IMG/VR virus record: IMGVR_UViG_3300022934_000156
Coordinates: 1 to 25,740 of that record
From: a virus
Strand: one strand, 5' to 3'
Length of the DNA: 25,740 bases
The notes under the pieces were generated by a model, which searched no databases, was not told the origin of the DNA, and worked only from the letters and a program-made list of their open reading frames with translations. The position numbers and the translations under genes are program-made. Shown here one piece after another: positions 1 through 8,168 of this stretch (positions are counted from its first letter, which is position 1; every line of letters starts with the position of its first letter).

Positions 1-573
1 CTGGCTGAACAGATCCATGGGGCTTTTTGTAATCGGTGAGCCGGTCAAGATGCGGCGATACTTCGACGCCTGTCCTACCTTGATCAGGTTCTTCGTGCGC
101 TGTGCGCCCTTGTTCTTAATACTGGTGCTTTCGTCCAGAATGGTCATGCAGTTTGGATTCAACTGCACAAACTTCTGAGCCGCCGACGCGCCCTTCTGCG
201 TCGAGAATGCTTCAGTGTTCATCACCAGTATGTGCAGGAACCCCGGCTCTCGGTTCTCCGGGTCGGCAATCTCCTGAATCTCTGCGCGGAACTTCTGCGT
301 GAAGTTGGGTTGCCATTTGACCAGCTTAGTCTGAATGCTGTCTGGCAGATGAACCGGGATCTCTTTTTTGACCCAGTTATCAAAGACGCCCTTCGGTGCA
401 ATGATCAACGCCGTATCGATGTCACCAGCTTGGTAAAGCGCGCCCATGGTATCGATGGCGACTTTTGATTTGCCTGTCCCCATCTCCATGAACAGCCCGA
501 AGTAAGGCCTACGCCACGATTCATCGAAGGCGGTACGTTGATGATCGTAAGGTGTTGTTTTGAATTCGTACAT
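1..573 (-). CDS. SNF2-like superfamily 2 DNA helicase, 5' part (partial)
   Basis: The reading frame starts at the ATG complementary to 571-573 and runs off the left edge, so 191 N-terminal residues are visible. Helicase motif I is MGTGKS (residues 31-36), motif Ia lies in LIIAPKGVFDNW (57-68), motif II is ILDEST (145-150, a DExx box) and motif III is LTGSP (176-180). This order fits the N-terminal RecA-like domain of SNF2/RapA-type superfamily 2 ATPases that many phages carry with their replication genes. They translocate on double-stranded DNA or remodel forks; which applies here is not visible. A GAGGGA ribosome-binding site sits seven bases or so before the ATG. It diverges from the replication operon starting at 664, so the two share a short promoter region. 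The second RecA domain lies outside the window. Confidence 0.9.
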   Translation of the reverse strand, partial: MYEFKTTPYDHQRTAFDESWRRPYFGLFMEMGTGKSKVAIDTMGALYQAGDIDTALIIAPKGVFDNWVKKEIPVHLPDSIQTKLVKWQPNFTQKFRAEIQEIADPENREPGFLHILVMNTEAFSTQKGASAAQKFVQLNPNCMTILDESTSIKNKGAQRTKNLIKVGQASKYRRILTGSPITKSPMDLFSQ

Positions 574-584
574 GTTTTCCCTCA

Positions 585-663
585 ACGCTTGACATAGGAG
601 GATATAGGATGCGAGACTGCGCGTCCAGCCCCCAAAAAGGGCCTGACCACGAAAGGAGAAAAA
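585..663 (+). promoter_or_regulatory. Divergent promoter region and hairpin leader of the replication operon
   Basis: The 90 bases between the divergent helicase and the gene at 664 hold GATATAGGATGCGAGAC (601-617), which resembles the TATGCGATA boxes found further right, then a hairpin with arms GCCC and GGGC around CCAAAAA (about 629-643), then a strong AAGGAG ribosome-binding site. A TTGACA-like hexamer is at 589-594, but no good -10 box lies 17 bases downstream of it. Promoter assignment is inferred; the hairpin and ribosome-binding site are visible. Confidence 0.45.
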
Positions 664-1236
664 ATGAGCGAGTTGCTCTTAAACATGGAAGCAGATCAAG
701 CCACTGCTTCCTCCATCGAGAAGGTGGCAAACACCGGCTTGGCCAGCGTAGCAGAGATTGCTCGCGCTGTTCGTAACCAAGAGGATCTTGTGGGCAAGCT
801 AGAAGATCAACTCAAGGAAGCGAAGCGAGAACTGCTGAAACTTACTGACGAAGATCTCCCTGCCATGTTGCTTGAACTCGGCCTTAGTTCGTTTGAACTG
901 GAGGACGGATCAAAGGTGACTGTGCGTCCGACCTACGGCGCGCACATCAAGGCGGAAAACAAAGCTACGGCATTTGATTGGCTACGGCAAAACGGTTTTG
1001 ATGACATCATCAAGAACACTGTTAGCTGTAACTTTGGTCGTGGCGAAGACCAAGAGGCGTCTCAATTCATTGAGTACGCGCAAGGTCTTGGTTATGCCGC
1101 CGAGCAGAAGACAGATGTGCATCCCAGCACTCTGAAAGCTTTTGTCAAGGAACGTGTACAAAACGGGGAAGCCTTCCCTATGGAACTTTTCGGGGCCTAT
1201 GTGGGCCAACGTGCTAACATCGTGAGGAAAAAGTAA
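664..1236 (+). CDS. Small coiled-coil protein at the head of the replication operon
   Basis: This 190-residue protein has a predicted coiled coil around residues 30-65 (heptad-like Leu/Val with many Glu and Lys: VGKLEDQLKEAKRELLKL) followed by a mixed domain with a short strand SKVTVRPTY. The start is fixed by AAGGAG six bases before ATG. Its stop overlaps the next start (TAATG), so it is probably co-translated with the putative ssDNA-binding protein. Phage replication operons often carry a 'coil-containing protein' at this place. I recognise no catalytic motif; a structural or accessory role with the ssDNA-binding protein is only an inference from position. Confidence 0.85.
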   Translation: MSELLLNMEADQATASSIEKVANTGLASVAEIARAVRNQEDLVGKLEDQLKEAKRELLKLTDEDLPAMLLELGLSSFELEDGSKVTVRPTYGAHIKAENKATAFDWLRQNGFDDIIKNTVSCNFGRGEDQEASQFIEYAQGLGYAAEQKTDVHPSTLKAFVKERVQNGEAFPMELFGAYVGQRANIVRKK

Positions 1237-2012
1237 TGAGTAAAGCAGTCGCAGAAACTAAGGAGACAATGAATGAAATTGTCACATTTGATGCAAGCAT
1301 CTTTGAACAAGATGCGGGAATGGGAATGGGTGACCTCAGTCAAGATGACATGGCAATCCCTTTCCTCAAAGTTCTCAGCCGCCAAGACCCAGTGTTGGAT
1401 GACCTTGATAACGCTAAAGCGGGCGATATTCTCAATACCGTATCGAATCAAGTGTATGCTGGTAAGACAGGTATTCGTGTCATACCTTGCGCTTATCAGC
1501 GGCGCTATCTTGAGTGGGCTCCTCGGGGCAGTGGTAACGGCGCTCCTTTAAATATCTACACGCCTGAAGACAAGCGGCCTCGCACTGAGCGCGGCGATGA
1601 CAACAAGGATTATGTTGTCGGCGGCTCGGGCACGTACATTGAGGAGACTCACCAGCACTACGTCCTGATCCTCAACGAGGACGGAACAACCACCACGGCA
1701 GTCATTGCAATGAAGTCTACGCAGATGAAGAAAAGCCGGAAGTGGAACTCTACGATTGCCCAGCGTACCCTGATGGGCAAGAACGGGCCATTCACACCAC
1801 CGCGTTTCAGCCATATCTATCTACTTAAAACTGTCTCGGAAGAGAACAGTAAAGGTAGCTGGCATGGTTGGGACATCAGCCTTGAAGGTGTGGTGGAGGA
1901 CGGCTCTCATTATCAGCAGGCCAAGGCCTTCGCAGATAGCATCATGAAAGGGGATGTGGAAGCGAAGCACACCGCAGAGGGTGACGACACGTCAGGCGAC
2001 GCGCCGTTTTAA
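1236..2012 (+). CDS. Putative single-stranded DNA-binding protein (gp2.5/SSB-like role)
   Basis: A 258-residue protein whose central part (about 60-215) is rich in beta-prone and aromatic residues (YQRRYLEWAPRG, YVLILNEDG, WHGWDISLEG) and whose tail is acidic and ends in an aromatic residue (GDDTSGDAPF). Acidic tails with a terminal Phe are the partner-binding element of bacterial SSB and of T7 gp2.5. With its place directly before the primase and helicase, this suggests a replication ssDNA-binding protein that recruits partners through the tail. The OB-fold itself cannot be proven by eye. Alternative: another recombination or annealing protein with an acidic tail. A GC-rich hairpin follows the stop. 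Confidence 0.65.
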   Translation: MSKAVAETKETMNEIVTFDASIFEQDAGMGMGDLSQDDMAIPFLKVLSRQDPVLDDLDNAKAGDILNTVSNQVYAGKTGIRVIPCAYQRRYLEWAPRGSGNGAPLNIYTPEDKRPRTERGDDNKDYVVGGSGTYIEETHQHYVLILNEDGTTTTAVIAMKSTQMKKSRKWNSTIAQRTLMGKNGPFTPPRFSHIYLLKTVSEENSKGSWHGWDISLEGVVEDGSHYQQAKAFADSIMKGDVEAKHTAEGDDTSGDAPF

Positions 2013-2019
2013 GTTGTAC

Positions 2020-2043
2020 GGGGGCCTCGCGCCCCCTTTCTTG
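2020..2043 (+). terminator. GC-rich hairpin between ssDNA-binding protein and primase
   Basis: GGGGGC (2020-2025) pairs with GCCCCC (2031-2036) around a five-base loop, followed by TTTCTTGG. The T-run is short and broken, so it may only attenuate read-through into the primase or stabilise the upstream mRNA end. No promoter-like box lies in the 42-base gap. Confidence 0.5.
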
Positions 2044-2054
2044 GTCTATAAAAA

Positions 2055-3593
2055 ATGTCTGATGCAAAAAGATTTGCGGCTATCTTCGATGGCTTAAAGC
2101 AAGCCTATGGCACCTATGAGATCGATAGCACAAAAGCCAACGGTAAGAACACCGGCAAAGCTCGCGTCGTTCGCGAACCACGGACCACGGAGCATTTTGA
2201 ACAGCACCTTGCTGGGGAAGGCGCTGGGATTGGAATTATTCCGATTAACGAAGACGACTCCTGTAAATGGGGTTGTATTGACATTGATGAATACCCGCTC
2301 GACCACACCCGACTGATCGAAAAGATCAGACATGGGAAGCTCCCTTTGGTAGTATGTCGTTCAAAATCTGGGGGCGCACACTGCTTTTTATTTTGCAGTG
2401 AGTGGGTGACTGCAAAGGCGATGCAGTCAACGTTACAACACTTGGCTAGTGGCTTAGGCTACGGCGGCAGTGAAATTTTCCCCAAACAGATTAAGTTGTT
2501 TTTAGATCGGGGGGATATCGGAAACTTCTTAAACATGCCGTACTTTGATGCGGAGGAGGGGTTGCGCTATGCGTTCAATGATGACGGCAGTGCGGCAACT
2601 CTGGAAGAATTTTTCGGACTACATGCGGCGCACGTCCAAACGCCAGAACAACTGGAAGCACTTACGCAAGCCACGGTTGAAGGAACAGCGATTGTGGACG
2701 GTCCGCCCTGTCTCCAAACCTTATGCGCCCAAAAAATCAGCGAAGGAGGACGAAACAACGGACTCTTCAGCATAGGCGTGTATTTACGGAAGGCATACCC
2801 CGACACGTGGCAGGATGAAGTGTTGCATCACAATATGGCGTACATCGATCCGCCGTTACCGTTGAGTGAAGTCAACATAGTCGTCAAACAGCTTGAGAAA
2901 AAAGACTACGCCTACCGGTGTAACGACGCCCCCATTCAGCCGTACTGCAACCGAGAGTTGTGTCAAACCCGGAAGTACGGCATTGGCGCGGCTGTCAGCG
3001 ACATGGCTGTGGCAAACTTACGGAAATACAACTCCATACCGCCTGTGTGGTTTCTTGACGTTAATGGCGTACCGCTTGAACTGGACACGGACGCGCTCCA
3101 GAACCAGACCATCTTCCAGAAAGCTTGTATTGAACAGCTTAACTTTATGCCTCAGACCATGCCTCGGCGCGGATGGGAAGCTCGCATTAACCAGTTGATG
3201 AAGGAAATGGCAGAAACCGACGGGGCCATCATGGAAGTGTCGGAGGACGCCAGTATCAATGGTCAGTTCTACGAGTACCTTGATGAGTTCTGCACCTCGA
3301 CGCAGAAAGCGGAAGACCGCGAGGAGATATTGCTTCGTAGACCATGGGTTGATGAAGAGAGCAACGCCGTTCATTTTCGGCTGAAAGATTTTGAAAGTTT
3401 CCTGCGAAAGAACCGCTTTAGTGAGTTTAAAACCCACAAAGTGGCACAACGTTTACGGGACATAAATGGGGAATCCATGCTGTTAAAAATAAAAGGAAAG
3501 CCGACACGCGTGTGGCGCGTACCTGTGCAGGACATCCCGCACGATCAAGTAGAGTCCAAAAGTTTTGAAACACGGGCCACGGACCCGTTCTAA
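2055..3593 (+). CDS. Archaeo-eukaryotic-type DNA primase (TOTE/PrimPol-like)
   Basis: This 512-residue protein carries the catalytic signature of archaeo-eukaryotic primases: CIDIDEY with the metal-binding DxD at Asp76 and Asp78, then SKSGGAHCF with the conserved Ser-x-His region (103-109), then EIFPKQ (140-145). A Cys-rich segment (Cys219, Cys224, Cys289, Cys298, Cys303, in YCNRELCQTRKYGIG) suggests a zinc or iron-sulfur site like that after the primase core in TOTE-type enzymes. It should make primers for the PolA encoded downstream. Its stop overlaps the UvrD-like helicase start (TAATG). The ribosome-binding site before ATG 2055 is weak. The last codons (3571-3586) contain CACGGGCCACGGACCC, a 16-base sequence found again in the nuclease gene at 9100-9115. 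Confidence 0.87.
   Translation: MSDAKRFAAIFDGLKQAYGTYEIDSTKANGKNTGKARVVREPRTTEHFEQHLAGEGAGIGIIPINEDDSCKWGCIDIDEYPLDHTRLIEKIRHGKLPLVVCRSKSGGAHCFLFCSEWVTAKAMQSTLQHLASGLGYGGSEIFPKQIKLFLDRGDIGNFLNMPYFDAEEGLRYAFNDDGSAATLEEFFGLHAAHVQTPEQLEALTQATVEGTAIVDGPPCLQTLCAQKISEGGRNNGLFSIGVYLRKAYPDTWQDEVLHHNMAYIDPPLPLSEVNIVVKQLEKKDYAYRCNDAPIQPYCNRELCQTRKYGIGAAVSDMAVANLRKYNSIPPVWFLDVNGVPLELDTDALQNQTIFQKACIEQLNFMPQTMPRRGWEARINQLMKEMAETDGAIMEVSEDASINGQFYEYLDEFCTSTQKAEDREEILLRRPWVDEESNAVHFRLKDFESFLRKNRFSEFKTHKVAQRLRDINGESMLLKIKGKPTRVWRVPVQDIPHDQVESKSFETRATDPF
3571..3586 (+). repeat. 16-base dispersed repeat, copy in primase gene
   Basis: CACGGGCCACGGACCC, identical to 9100-9115. Codes for TRATDP near the primase C-terminus. 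Confidence 0.85.
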
Positions 3594-5095
3594 TGTTTCG
3601 CATCTTTGGACCTCCGGGAACGGGGAAAACCACTACGTTGTTAAACATGGTGGAAAAATCGCTAGAAGCAGGAATAACCCCATCACAACTGGGGTTTTTT
3701 GCGTTTACTAAAAAAGCGGCAAACGAAGCGAGAGATCGGGCCGCTCAACGGTTTGACTTGGACCCCGTAAAAGACTTGCCGTATTTCCGCACAATCCATT
3801 CTCTGGCTTACAGGCTAATGGGCGTGAACGAAAACCAGTTGATGAGCGACCAAAACTATAAGGAATTGTCTAAAGCCATAGGGTTCACGCTTCATAGCTC
3901 AAGTAGCGAAGAGGAGGATGTGTCGTTTAAAGCGACAGATCACCCGATCCTTCAGCTAATAAACCTTGCAAAAACAAAAAAGACCGCGCTTCAGCATGAG
4001 TACAACCACTCGAACGTGAACTTCACGTGGCTTGAAGTCAAGTATGTGGCCGACTCTTACGAAAATTATAAGAAATCGTTTGGCCTCATGGACTTCACCG
4101 ACATGCTTTTGGCTTTCGTTAAGCAGGCCGATCACTTGATGCCCTCATTCAAAATATCTTTCCTTGACGAGGCGCAGGACCTTTCCCCGTTGCAGTGGGA
4201 CATTGCCCATAAATTGGACGCGAAGTCAGAGCGAATGTTTGTAGCGGGCGATGACGATCAGGCTATCTACCGTTGGGCAGGAGCCGACGTTGATCACTTC
4301 ATTAACTTGCCCGGCGGCGCGGAGGTATTGGAGCAAAGCTACCGCGTCCCTGCGGCCATTCACGCACTGGCTGAGAAAATAGCTTCACGAATACAAAACC
4401 GTTTCCCAAAGGTGTACCGCCCCCGGCAGGAGCAGGGGCAGATTTACCGTGTGCCCGACATTCGCTCTATCGATATGTCGGAAGGTGGCTGGCTAATCAT
4501 GGCGCAAGCACGGTTTATGCTTTACCCCATAGAGCAAGAATTAAAAAACGGCGGCTACTTATTTGAAAAGCAGAATGGGGGCCGCTCCATCCCGCAAAAG
4601 ATGTCTTTAGCCATCAATGGATGGGAAGGTTTGCGGAAAGGCCGTGCCGTGACCACGGGCACCGCGCAAGCCATCTACTCATACATGTCAGGAAATGGCG
4701 TCCGGGTCAAGCGCGGGCACAAAACCATCAACGCCGACGATAACCAAATGTTTGAACTCAGGGAGTTACAAGAACATTTCGGTCTATTGGCCACGGACGA
4801 GATGATCTGGCATGAGGCAATGGATAAAATACCTGATGGGGATCGGGCTTACATCACGGCACTTCTACGCCGGGGCGAAAAATTCAACGCCAAGCCCCGC
4901 ATTCGACTGTCCACGATCCACGGGGCAAAAGGCGGCGAGGCACAAAACGTTGTAATCCTTCCGGATCTGACTGCGGCGGCGCTTGAGTCGGCGGGGGACG
5001 ATCTTCACCGCGTCTTTTACGTGGGGGTGACGCGGGCACTTCAAAACCTCTACATCCTAGAACCAGAAGATTATTGGAGAGCTTACGCTTTATGA
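3593..5095 (+). CDS. UvrD/Rep-family superfamily 1 DNA helicase
   Basis: All main UvrD-like motifs are visible in 500 residues: Walker A GPPGTGKT (6-13), Walker B FLDEAQD (190-196), motif III GDDDQAIYRWAG (219-230), motif IV-like QSYRVPAAI (248-256), motif V STIHGAKGGEAQNVVIL (440-456) and motif VI VGVTRA (477-482). The family unwinds DNA 3' to 5' using ATP. At 500 residues it is shorter than bacterial UvrD (about 720), so insertion domains are reduced. It overlaps the primase stop by one base and the next small gene start by four (ATGA-type), so it is translationally coupled within the replication operon and is the likely fork helicase, as no DnaB-like helicase is seen. Confidence 0.93.
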   Translation: MFRIFGPPGTGKTTTLLNMVEKSLEAGITPSQLGFFAFTKKAANEARDRAAQRFDLDPVKDLPYFRTIHSLAYRLMGVNENQLMSDQNYKELSKAIGFTLHSSSSEEEDVSFKATDHPILQLINLAKTKKTALQHEYNHSNVNFTWLEVKYVADSYENYKKSFGLMDFTDMLLAFVKQADHLMPSFKISFLDEAQDLSPLQWDIAHKLDAKSERMFVAGDDDQAIYRWAGADVDHFINLPGGAEVLEQSYRVPAAIHALAEKIASRIQNRFPKVYRPRQEQGQIYRVPDIRSIDMSEGGWLIMAQARFMLYPIEQELKNGGYLFEKQNGGRSIPQKMSLAINGWEGLRKGRAVTTGTAQAIYSYMSGNGVRVKRGHKTINADDNQMFELRELQEHFGLLATDEMIWHEAMDKIPDGDRAYITALLRRGEKFNAKPRIRLSTIHGAKGGEAQNVVILPDLTAAALESAGDDLHRVFYVGVTRALQNLYILEPEDYWRAYAL

Positions 5096-5250
5096 AGCAA
5101 ATAACAGAAATGAGTTACATACCTTGTCCAAAGTGCGAGAAAAAGGCAGAAGAGATCATTCACGCGGCAGAAAATAAACGGGTGGGCTGGTGGTGCCGAG
5201 CTTGTGACTATTTTGAGAAAGCAATTTTACGCGAGCGTAAGGTGGCCTAA
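5092..5250 (+). CDS. 52-residue zinc-ribbon peptide
   Basis: A short frame between helicase and polymerase, overlapping both (ATGA at 5092-5095 and TAATG at 5248-5252). It has two CxxC knuckles, CPKC (residues 12-15) and CRAC (35-38), spaced as in a four-Cys zinc ribbon, with WW before the second knuckle. The tight coupling on both sides argues that it is a real gene. Function unknown; a protein-protein or nucleic-acid adaptor in the replisome is possible. Confidence 0.75.
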   Translation: MKQITEMSYIPCPKCEKKAEEIIHAAENKRVGWWCRACDYFEKAILRERKVA

Positions 5251-7169
5251 TGACAACCGGCAAACTGCAAATGGCTATGTTCCCGCCAAAGAGCGATTGG
5301 GTGCCTCCCGTGGAGTTGCCCAACATCTTTGACGCCGAAGAAATCGCCATCGACGTGGAAACACGGGACCCGAATCTGAAACAGAAAGGACCCGGCTGGC
5401 CCACAAAGGATGGCGAAGTGGTGGGTTACGCCATAGCAGTGCCGGGTTGGAAAGGCTACATCCCCGTCGGTCATGCTGGCGGGGGTAACCTTGACAAGCG
5501 CATCGTCAGTAAATGGCTCAAGAAAGTATTTGAGTGCCCTGCTGACAAGATCATGCACAACGCCCAGTATGATCTGGGCTGGATACGTGCAGAGGGGTTT
5601 GAGGTTAAGGGGCGCGTTATCGATACAATGATTACCGCTAGCCTGATTGACGAAAACCGCTTTAGCTACAGCCTGAACGCCCTCTGCTACGACCACCTTG
5701 GCAAAACCAAATCAGAAAAGACCTTGGTAGAGGCCGCGAAAGAATTTGGCGTAGACCCGAAAGGCGAGATGTGGAAGCTACCCGCCATGTACGTCGGCCC
5801 CTACGCCGAAACAGACGCGGAGATTACGCTGGAGCTTTGGGGACACTTCAAGACGTTGTTGAACCGTGAGGAGCTTTGGGATGTGTGGCGGCTTGAAATT
5901 GCACTCCTGCCGCACCTTGTGGATATGACTATGCGGGGCATCCGGGTAGACATCGACCGCGCCGAACGGACTAAGCAAATCCTAATGAAGCAGGAAAAAG
6001 AGACGATCAAACAGATCAAATCGCTGGCGGGCATGGACGTGGAGATCTGGGCCGCGCAATCCATAGCCAAGGCGTTTGACAAACTGAGCATCCCCTATCC
6101 GCGCACGGAGAAAGGAGCGCCTAGCTTTACCAAATCGTTTCTGTCTGAGCATAGCCATGAGCTTGCAAAGCACATCGTCAAAGCGCGCAACCTAAACAAG
6201 ACCAGCGGCTCGTTCATCGACGGCATTCTGAAATACGTTCACGATGGAAGAATACACAGTCATATCAATCAGTTACGGTCTGACGATGGCGGCACCGTCT
6301 CAGGCCGCATCTCCATGAACTCGCCCAACCTACAACAAATCCCGGCCCGCGACCCAGAGCTAGGCCCCATGATCCGCTCGCTGTTCCTACCAGAAGAAGG
6401 CCAGCAGTGGGCGGCCATAGACTTCTCCCAGCAGGAACCACGGATCTTGGTTCACTTCGCAAAAAACTACGGAGACTATAAAAATATGCCCATGGAGGGC
6501 GTAGAAAGCTTCGTGGACGGCTACCGCAACAACCCGGACATGGACTTCCACAGCATGGTCAGCGAGATGGCAGGCATCCCACGTAAGCAGGCTAAGGTGA
6601 TCAACCTCGGCATGATGTACGGCATGGGCGTTAACAAGCTGTCCGACCAGCTAGACCTATCCGTGGACGAAGCTAGGGCGTTAACGCAGAAGTATCACAA
6701 GCGCGTACCGTTTGTGAGGGGCCTGATGAAAGGCGTACAAAACAAGCTTGACGACCCACGGTCCTCGGGCAGTCTGCGTTCACTGCGCGGCAGGAAATGC
6801 CGCTTTGATCTGTGGGAACCTAACAGCTTTGAAATGCACAAGGCGCTTCCCCGCGAAGAAGCAATCGCGACCCACGGCCCAACGACCAGTTTGCGGCGGG
6901 CGTACACTTATAAGGCGTTGAACAGGCTGATACAGGCTTCTGCCGCAGATATGACCAAGCAGGCGATGGTAGACGTTTGTGAGGCGGGTTTTATTCCCAT
7001 GTTGCAGGTTCACGACGAACTGGCCTTTTCTGTAGACAGCCCGGAACAAGCAAGGGAACTTGCTACGATCATGGAGAATGCGGTGCCGCTACAGGTTCCG
7101 AACAAATGTGACGTAGAGGTAGGCCCAAGCTGGGGGGAATGCGAGGATCTTAACAATGACTCAGGTTAG
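5250..7169 (+). CDS. polA: Family A DNA polymerase with 3'-5' exonuclease
   Basis: 639 residues with an N-terminal proofreading domain and a C-terminal polymerase. Exo I is IDVET (Asp35, Glu37), Exo II is HNAQYD (Asp108) and Exo III is YAETD (Tyr185, Asp189). Polymerase motif A is AIDFSQQEPR (Asp391), motif B is RKQAKVINLGMMYGMG (445-460) and motif C is VHDE (Asp589). No 5'-3' exonuclease domain is present, as usual in phages. At the position of E. coli Phe762 (motif B, NFG) it has Leu453 (NLG); Leu at this site has been linked in marine virus studies to slower, more accurate synthesis and possibly temperate life. The gene overlaps its neighbours on both sides and is the replicative polymerase. 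Confidence 0.96.
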   Translation: MTTGKLQMAMFPPKSDWVPPVELPNIFDAEEIAIDVETRDPNLKQKGPGWPTKDGEVVGYAIAVPGWKGYIPVGHAGGGNLDKRIVSKWLKKVFECPADKIMHNAQYDLGWIRAEGFEVKGRVIDTMITASLIDENRFSYSLNALCYDHLGKTKSEKTLVEAAKEFGVDPKGEMWKLPAMYVGPYAETDAEITLELWGHFKTLLNREELWDVWRLEIALLPHLVDMTMRGIRVDIDRAERTKQILMKQEKETIKQIKSLAGMDVEIWAAQSIAKAFDKLSIPYPRTEKGAPSFTKSFLSEHSHELAKHIVKARNLNKTSGSFIDGILKYVHDGRIHSHINQLRSDDGGTVSGRISMNSPNLQQIPARDPELGPMIRSLFLPEEGQQWAAIDFSQQEPRILVHFAKNYGDYKNMPMEGVESFVDGYRNNPDMDFHSMVSEMAGIPRKQAKVINLGMMYGMGVNKLSDQLDLSVDEARALTQKYHKRVPFVRGLMKGVQNKLDDPRSSGSLRSLRGRKCRFDLWEPNSFEMHKALPREEAIATHGPTTSLRRAYTYKALNRLIQASAADMTKQAMVDVCEAGFIPMLQVHDELAFSVDSPEQARELATIMENAVPLQVPNKCDVEVGPSWGECEDLNNDSG

Positions 7170-7350
7170 AACCGCCGCAAAGGTAGGATCAATTTACTAC
7201 GACATGGATACCGGGGAGGGTTTTGTAGTATTGAACGAGCGATGGTACGTCATCTTTAGCGATAACACAGAAGAAGAAATCAACGTGATTTTGGACGTGC
7301 GTCGCGACATGGATGACTTCTATAAGCAGGTTCACGATGAGCTTGATTGA
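7156..7350 (+). CDS. Small acidic hypothetical protein
   Basis: 64 residues, starting inside the last codons of polA (14-base overlap) behind a GAGG ribosome-binding site. The N-terminal half looks like beta strands (VGSIYYDMDTGEGFVVLNERWYVIF), the C-terminal half is an acidic helix. No known motif. The overlap with polA suggests co-expression with the replisome. Confidence 0.65.
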   Translation: MTQVRTAAKVGSIYYDMDTGEGFVVLNERWYVIFSDNTEEEINVILDVRRDMDDFYKQVHDELD

Positions 7351-7363
7351 AGCTACGACCATC

Positions 7364-7398
7364 CGTATACTCTCCTATACCAAACTAGGAGAAGTGTG
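7364..7398 (+). promoter_or_regulatory. Leader with ribosome-binding site inside a hairpin
   Basis: CTCCTA (7372-7377) and TAGGAG (7386-7391) form a perfect six-base stem around TACCAAAC. The right arm contains the AGGAG ribosome-binding site of the gene at 7399, so folding would hide it. TATACTCTCCTATAC just upstream could be part of a promoter. The pairing is seen; regulation is inferred. Confidence 0.5.
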
Positions 7399-7629
7399 AT
7401 GGACACTACCAAATGGAAATCCGTGCTGTTGCCGCGTGACGTTTATGAAGAGCTTGTAGTGATTGCTCGCGTTGAAGGGCGTACAATTAGTGGACAGCTT
7501 CGTTATATCCATGAGGGCTGGAAGATGGCTAATCTGTCAGACGGCGATCAGGAATATATTGCGGAGCAAGTAGATTCGTTTAAAAAGGAGAATGGCGTAG
7601 ACCTTACGTCAAAAAGCTTTTCAATATGA
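7399..7629 (+). CDS. Ribbon-helix-helix-like small protein
   Basis: 76 residues. The N-terminal half (KSVLLPRDVYEELVVIARVE, then GRTISGQLRYIHEGW) follows the strand-helix-helix pattern of CopG/Arc-type DNA-binding proteins: a short strand with alternating residues, an amphipathic helix, a GRT turn and a second helix. I chose ATG 7399 over GTG 7396 because AGGAG lies seven bases before it. The ribosome-binding site is in a stem-loop, which fits a regulated or self-regulated gene. The stop overlaps the next start (ATGA). Regulator function is an inference from fold pattern. Confidence 0.65.
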   Translation: MDTTKWKSVLLPRDVYEELVVIARVEGRTISGQLRYIHEGWKMANLSDGDQEYIAEQVDSFKKENGVDLTSKSFSI

Positions 7630-7805
7630 GTCAATTTACAACCATGCAGGCGGAGTTTGACAAGGCGTTGAGAAAGCTTGAAAAAGCCTACGAAAGCGGC
7701 GACAAAATTAATCGATCTGACTTCGACAAACTGCATATGTGGCATGAGTTTCTCAAAACCAAGCTAGACGCGGAGAGAGAAAAAAATGCCCGAGAAGTCG
7801 GATAA
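7626..7805 (+). CDS. 59-residue helical hypothetical protein
   Basis: A short frame linked by ATGA overlap to the preceding gene and by a 20-base overlap to the next one. It is highly charged and helical (FDKALRKLEKAYESGDK) with a conserved-looking centre SDFDKLHMWHEFLKTKLD. No recognised family. The tight packing is the main evidence that it is expressed. Confidence 0.6.
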   Translation: MSQFTTMQAEFDKALRKLEKAYESGDKINRSDFDKLHMWHEFLKTKLDAEREKNAREVG

Positions 7806-8025
7806 CGTTAATTGTCCCTCGCACTACAACCAAGGTGCGGTGGAATGTATTGACGCCATCAAAGCAAGCTTGACCCAAGAAGGGTTTCGGGCATATCTCA
7901 AGGCGTCTTCAATGAAATATCTTTGGCGCTATGAGCACAAAGGAAAACCGTTAGAGGATCTGAGGAAAGCAGAATGGTTTCTGGGACGTTTGATAGACGA
8001 ACTGGTACATGGTGGTTCGGAATAG
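7786..8025 (+). CDS. DUF3310 family protein
   Basis: 79 residues matching the DUF3310 pattern of phage proteins sometimes labelled 'nucleotide kinase' without proof: VNCPSHYNQGAVECIDAIK at the start, a central helix, MKYLWRYEHKGKPLEDLRKAEWF, then a final helix. The family is common in phages of many hosts next to replication and nucleotide genes; its biochemical role is not settled. Start ATG 7786 has a GGAGAG site upstream. Confidence 0.85.
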   Translation: MPEKSDNVNCPSHYNQGAVECIDAIKASLTQEGFRAYLKASSMKYLWRYEHKGKPLEDLRKAEWFLGRLIDELVHGGSE

Positions 8026-8168
8026 CTAACGAAGATGTAAAGATTGCCATACAGGCCGCGCATCAAAGCGCCGACCGCTTACAAAAGCCCATAGCCATTC
8101 AATCCGACCTGTCGGTTGTGCCCGCCGATCAAGCCACCAAAGAAGTGCTTGAAATCGTCCGACCGTAG
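7974..8168 (+). CDS. Small hypothetical protein at the operon end
   Basis: 64 residues; GAGGAAAG lies before ATG 7974, which is inside the DUF3310 gene in another frame (52-base overlap). The C-terminal part (IAIQAAHQSADRLQKPIAI, VVPADQATKEVLEIVRP) looks like an alpha/beta unit; the first 13 residues read through the neighbour and may not be part of the real protein. No known family. It is the last gene before the hairpin/terminator block. Confidence 0.5.
   Translation: MVSGTFDRRTGTWWFGIANEDVKIAIQAAHQSADRLQKPIAIQSDLSVVPADQATKEVLEIVRP

Noticed and set aside
589-617. Classical sigma-70 promoter TTGACA at 589
   Set aside because: No acceptable -10 hexamer 16-18 bases downstream; only a loose GATATAGGAT box is present.
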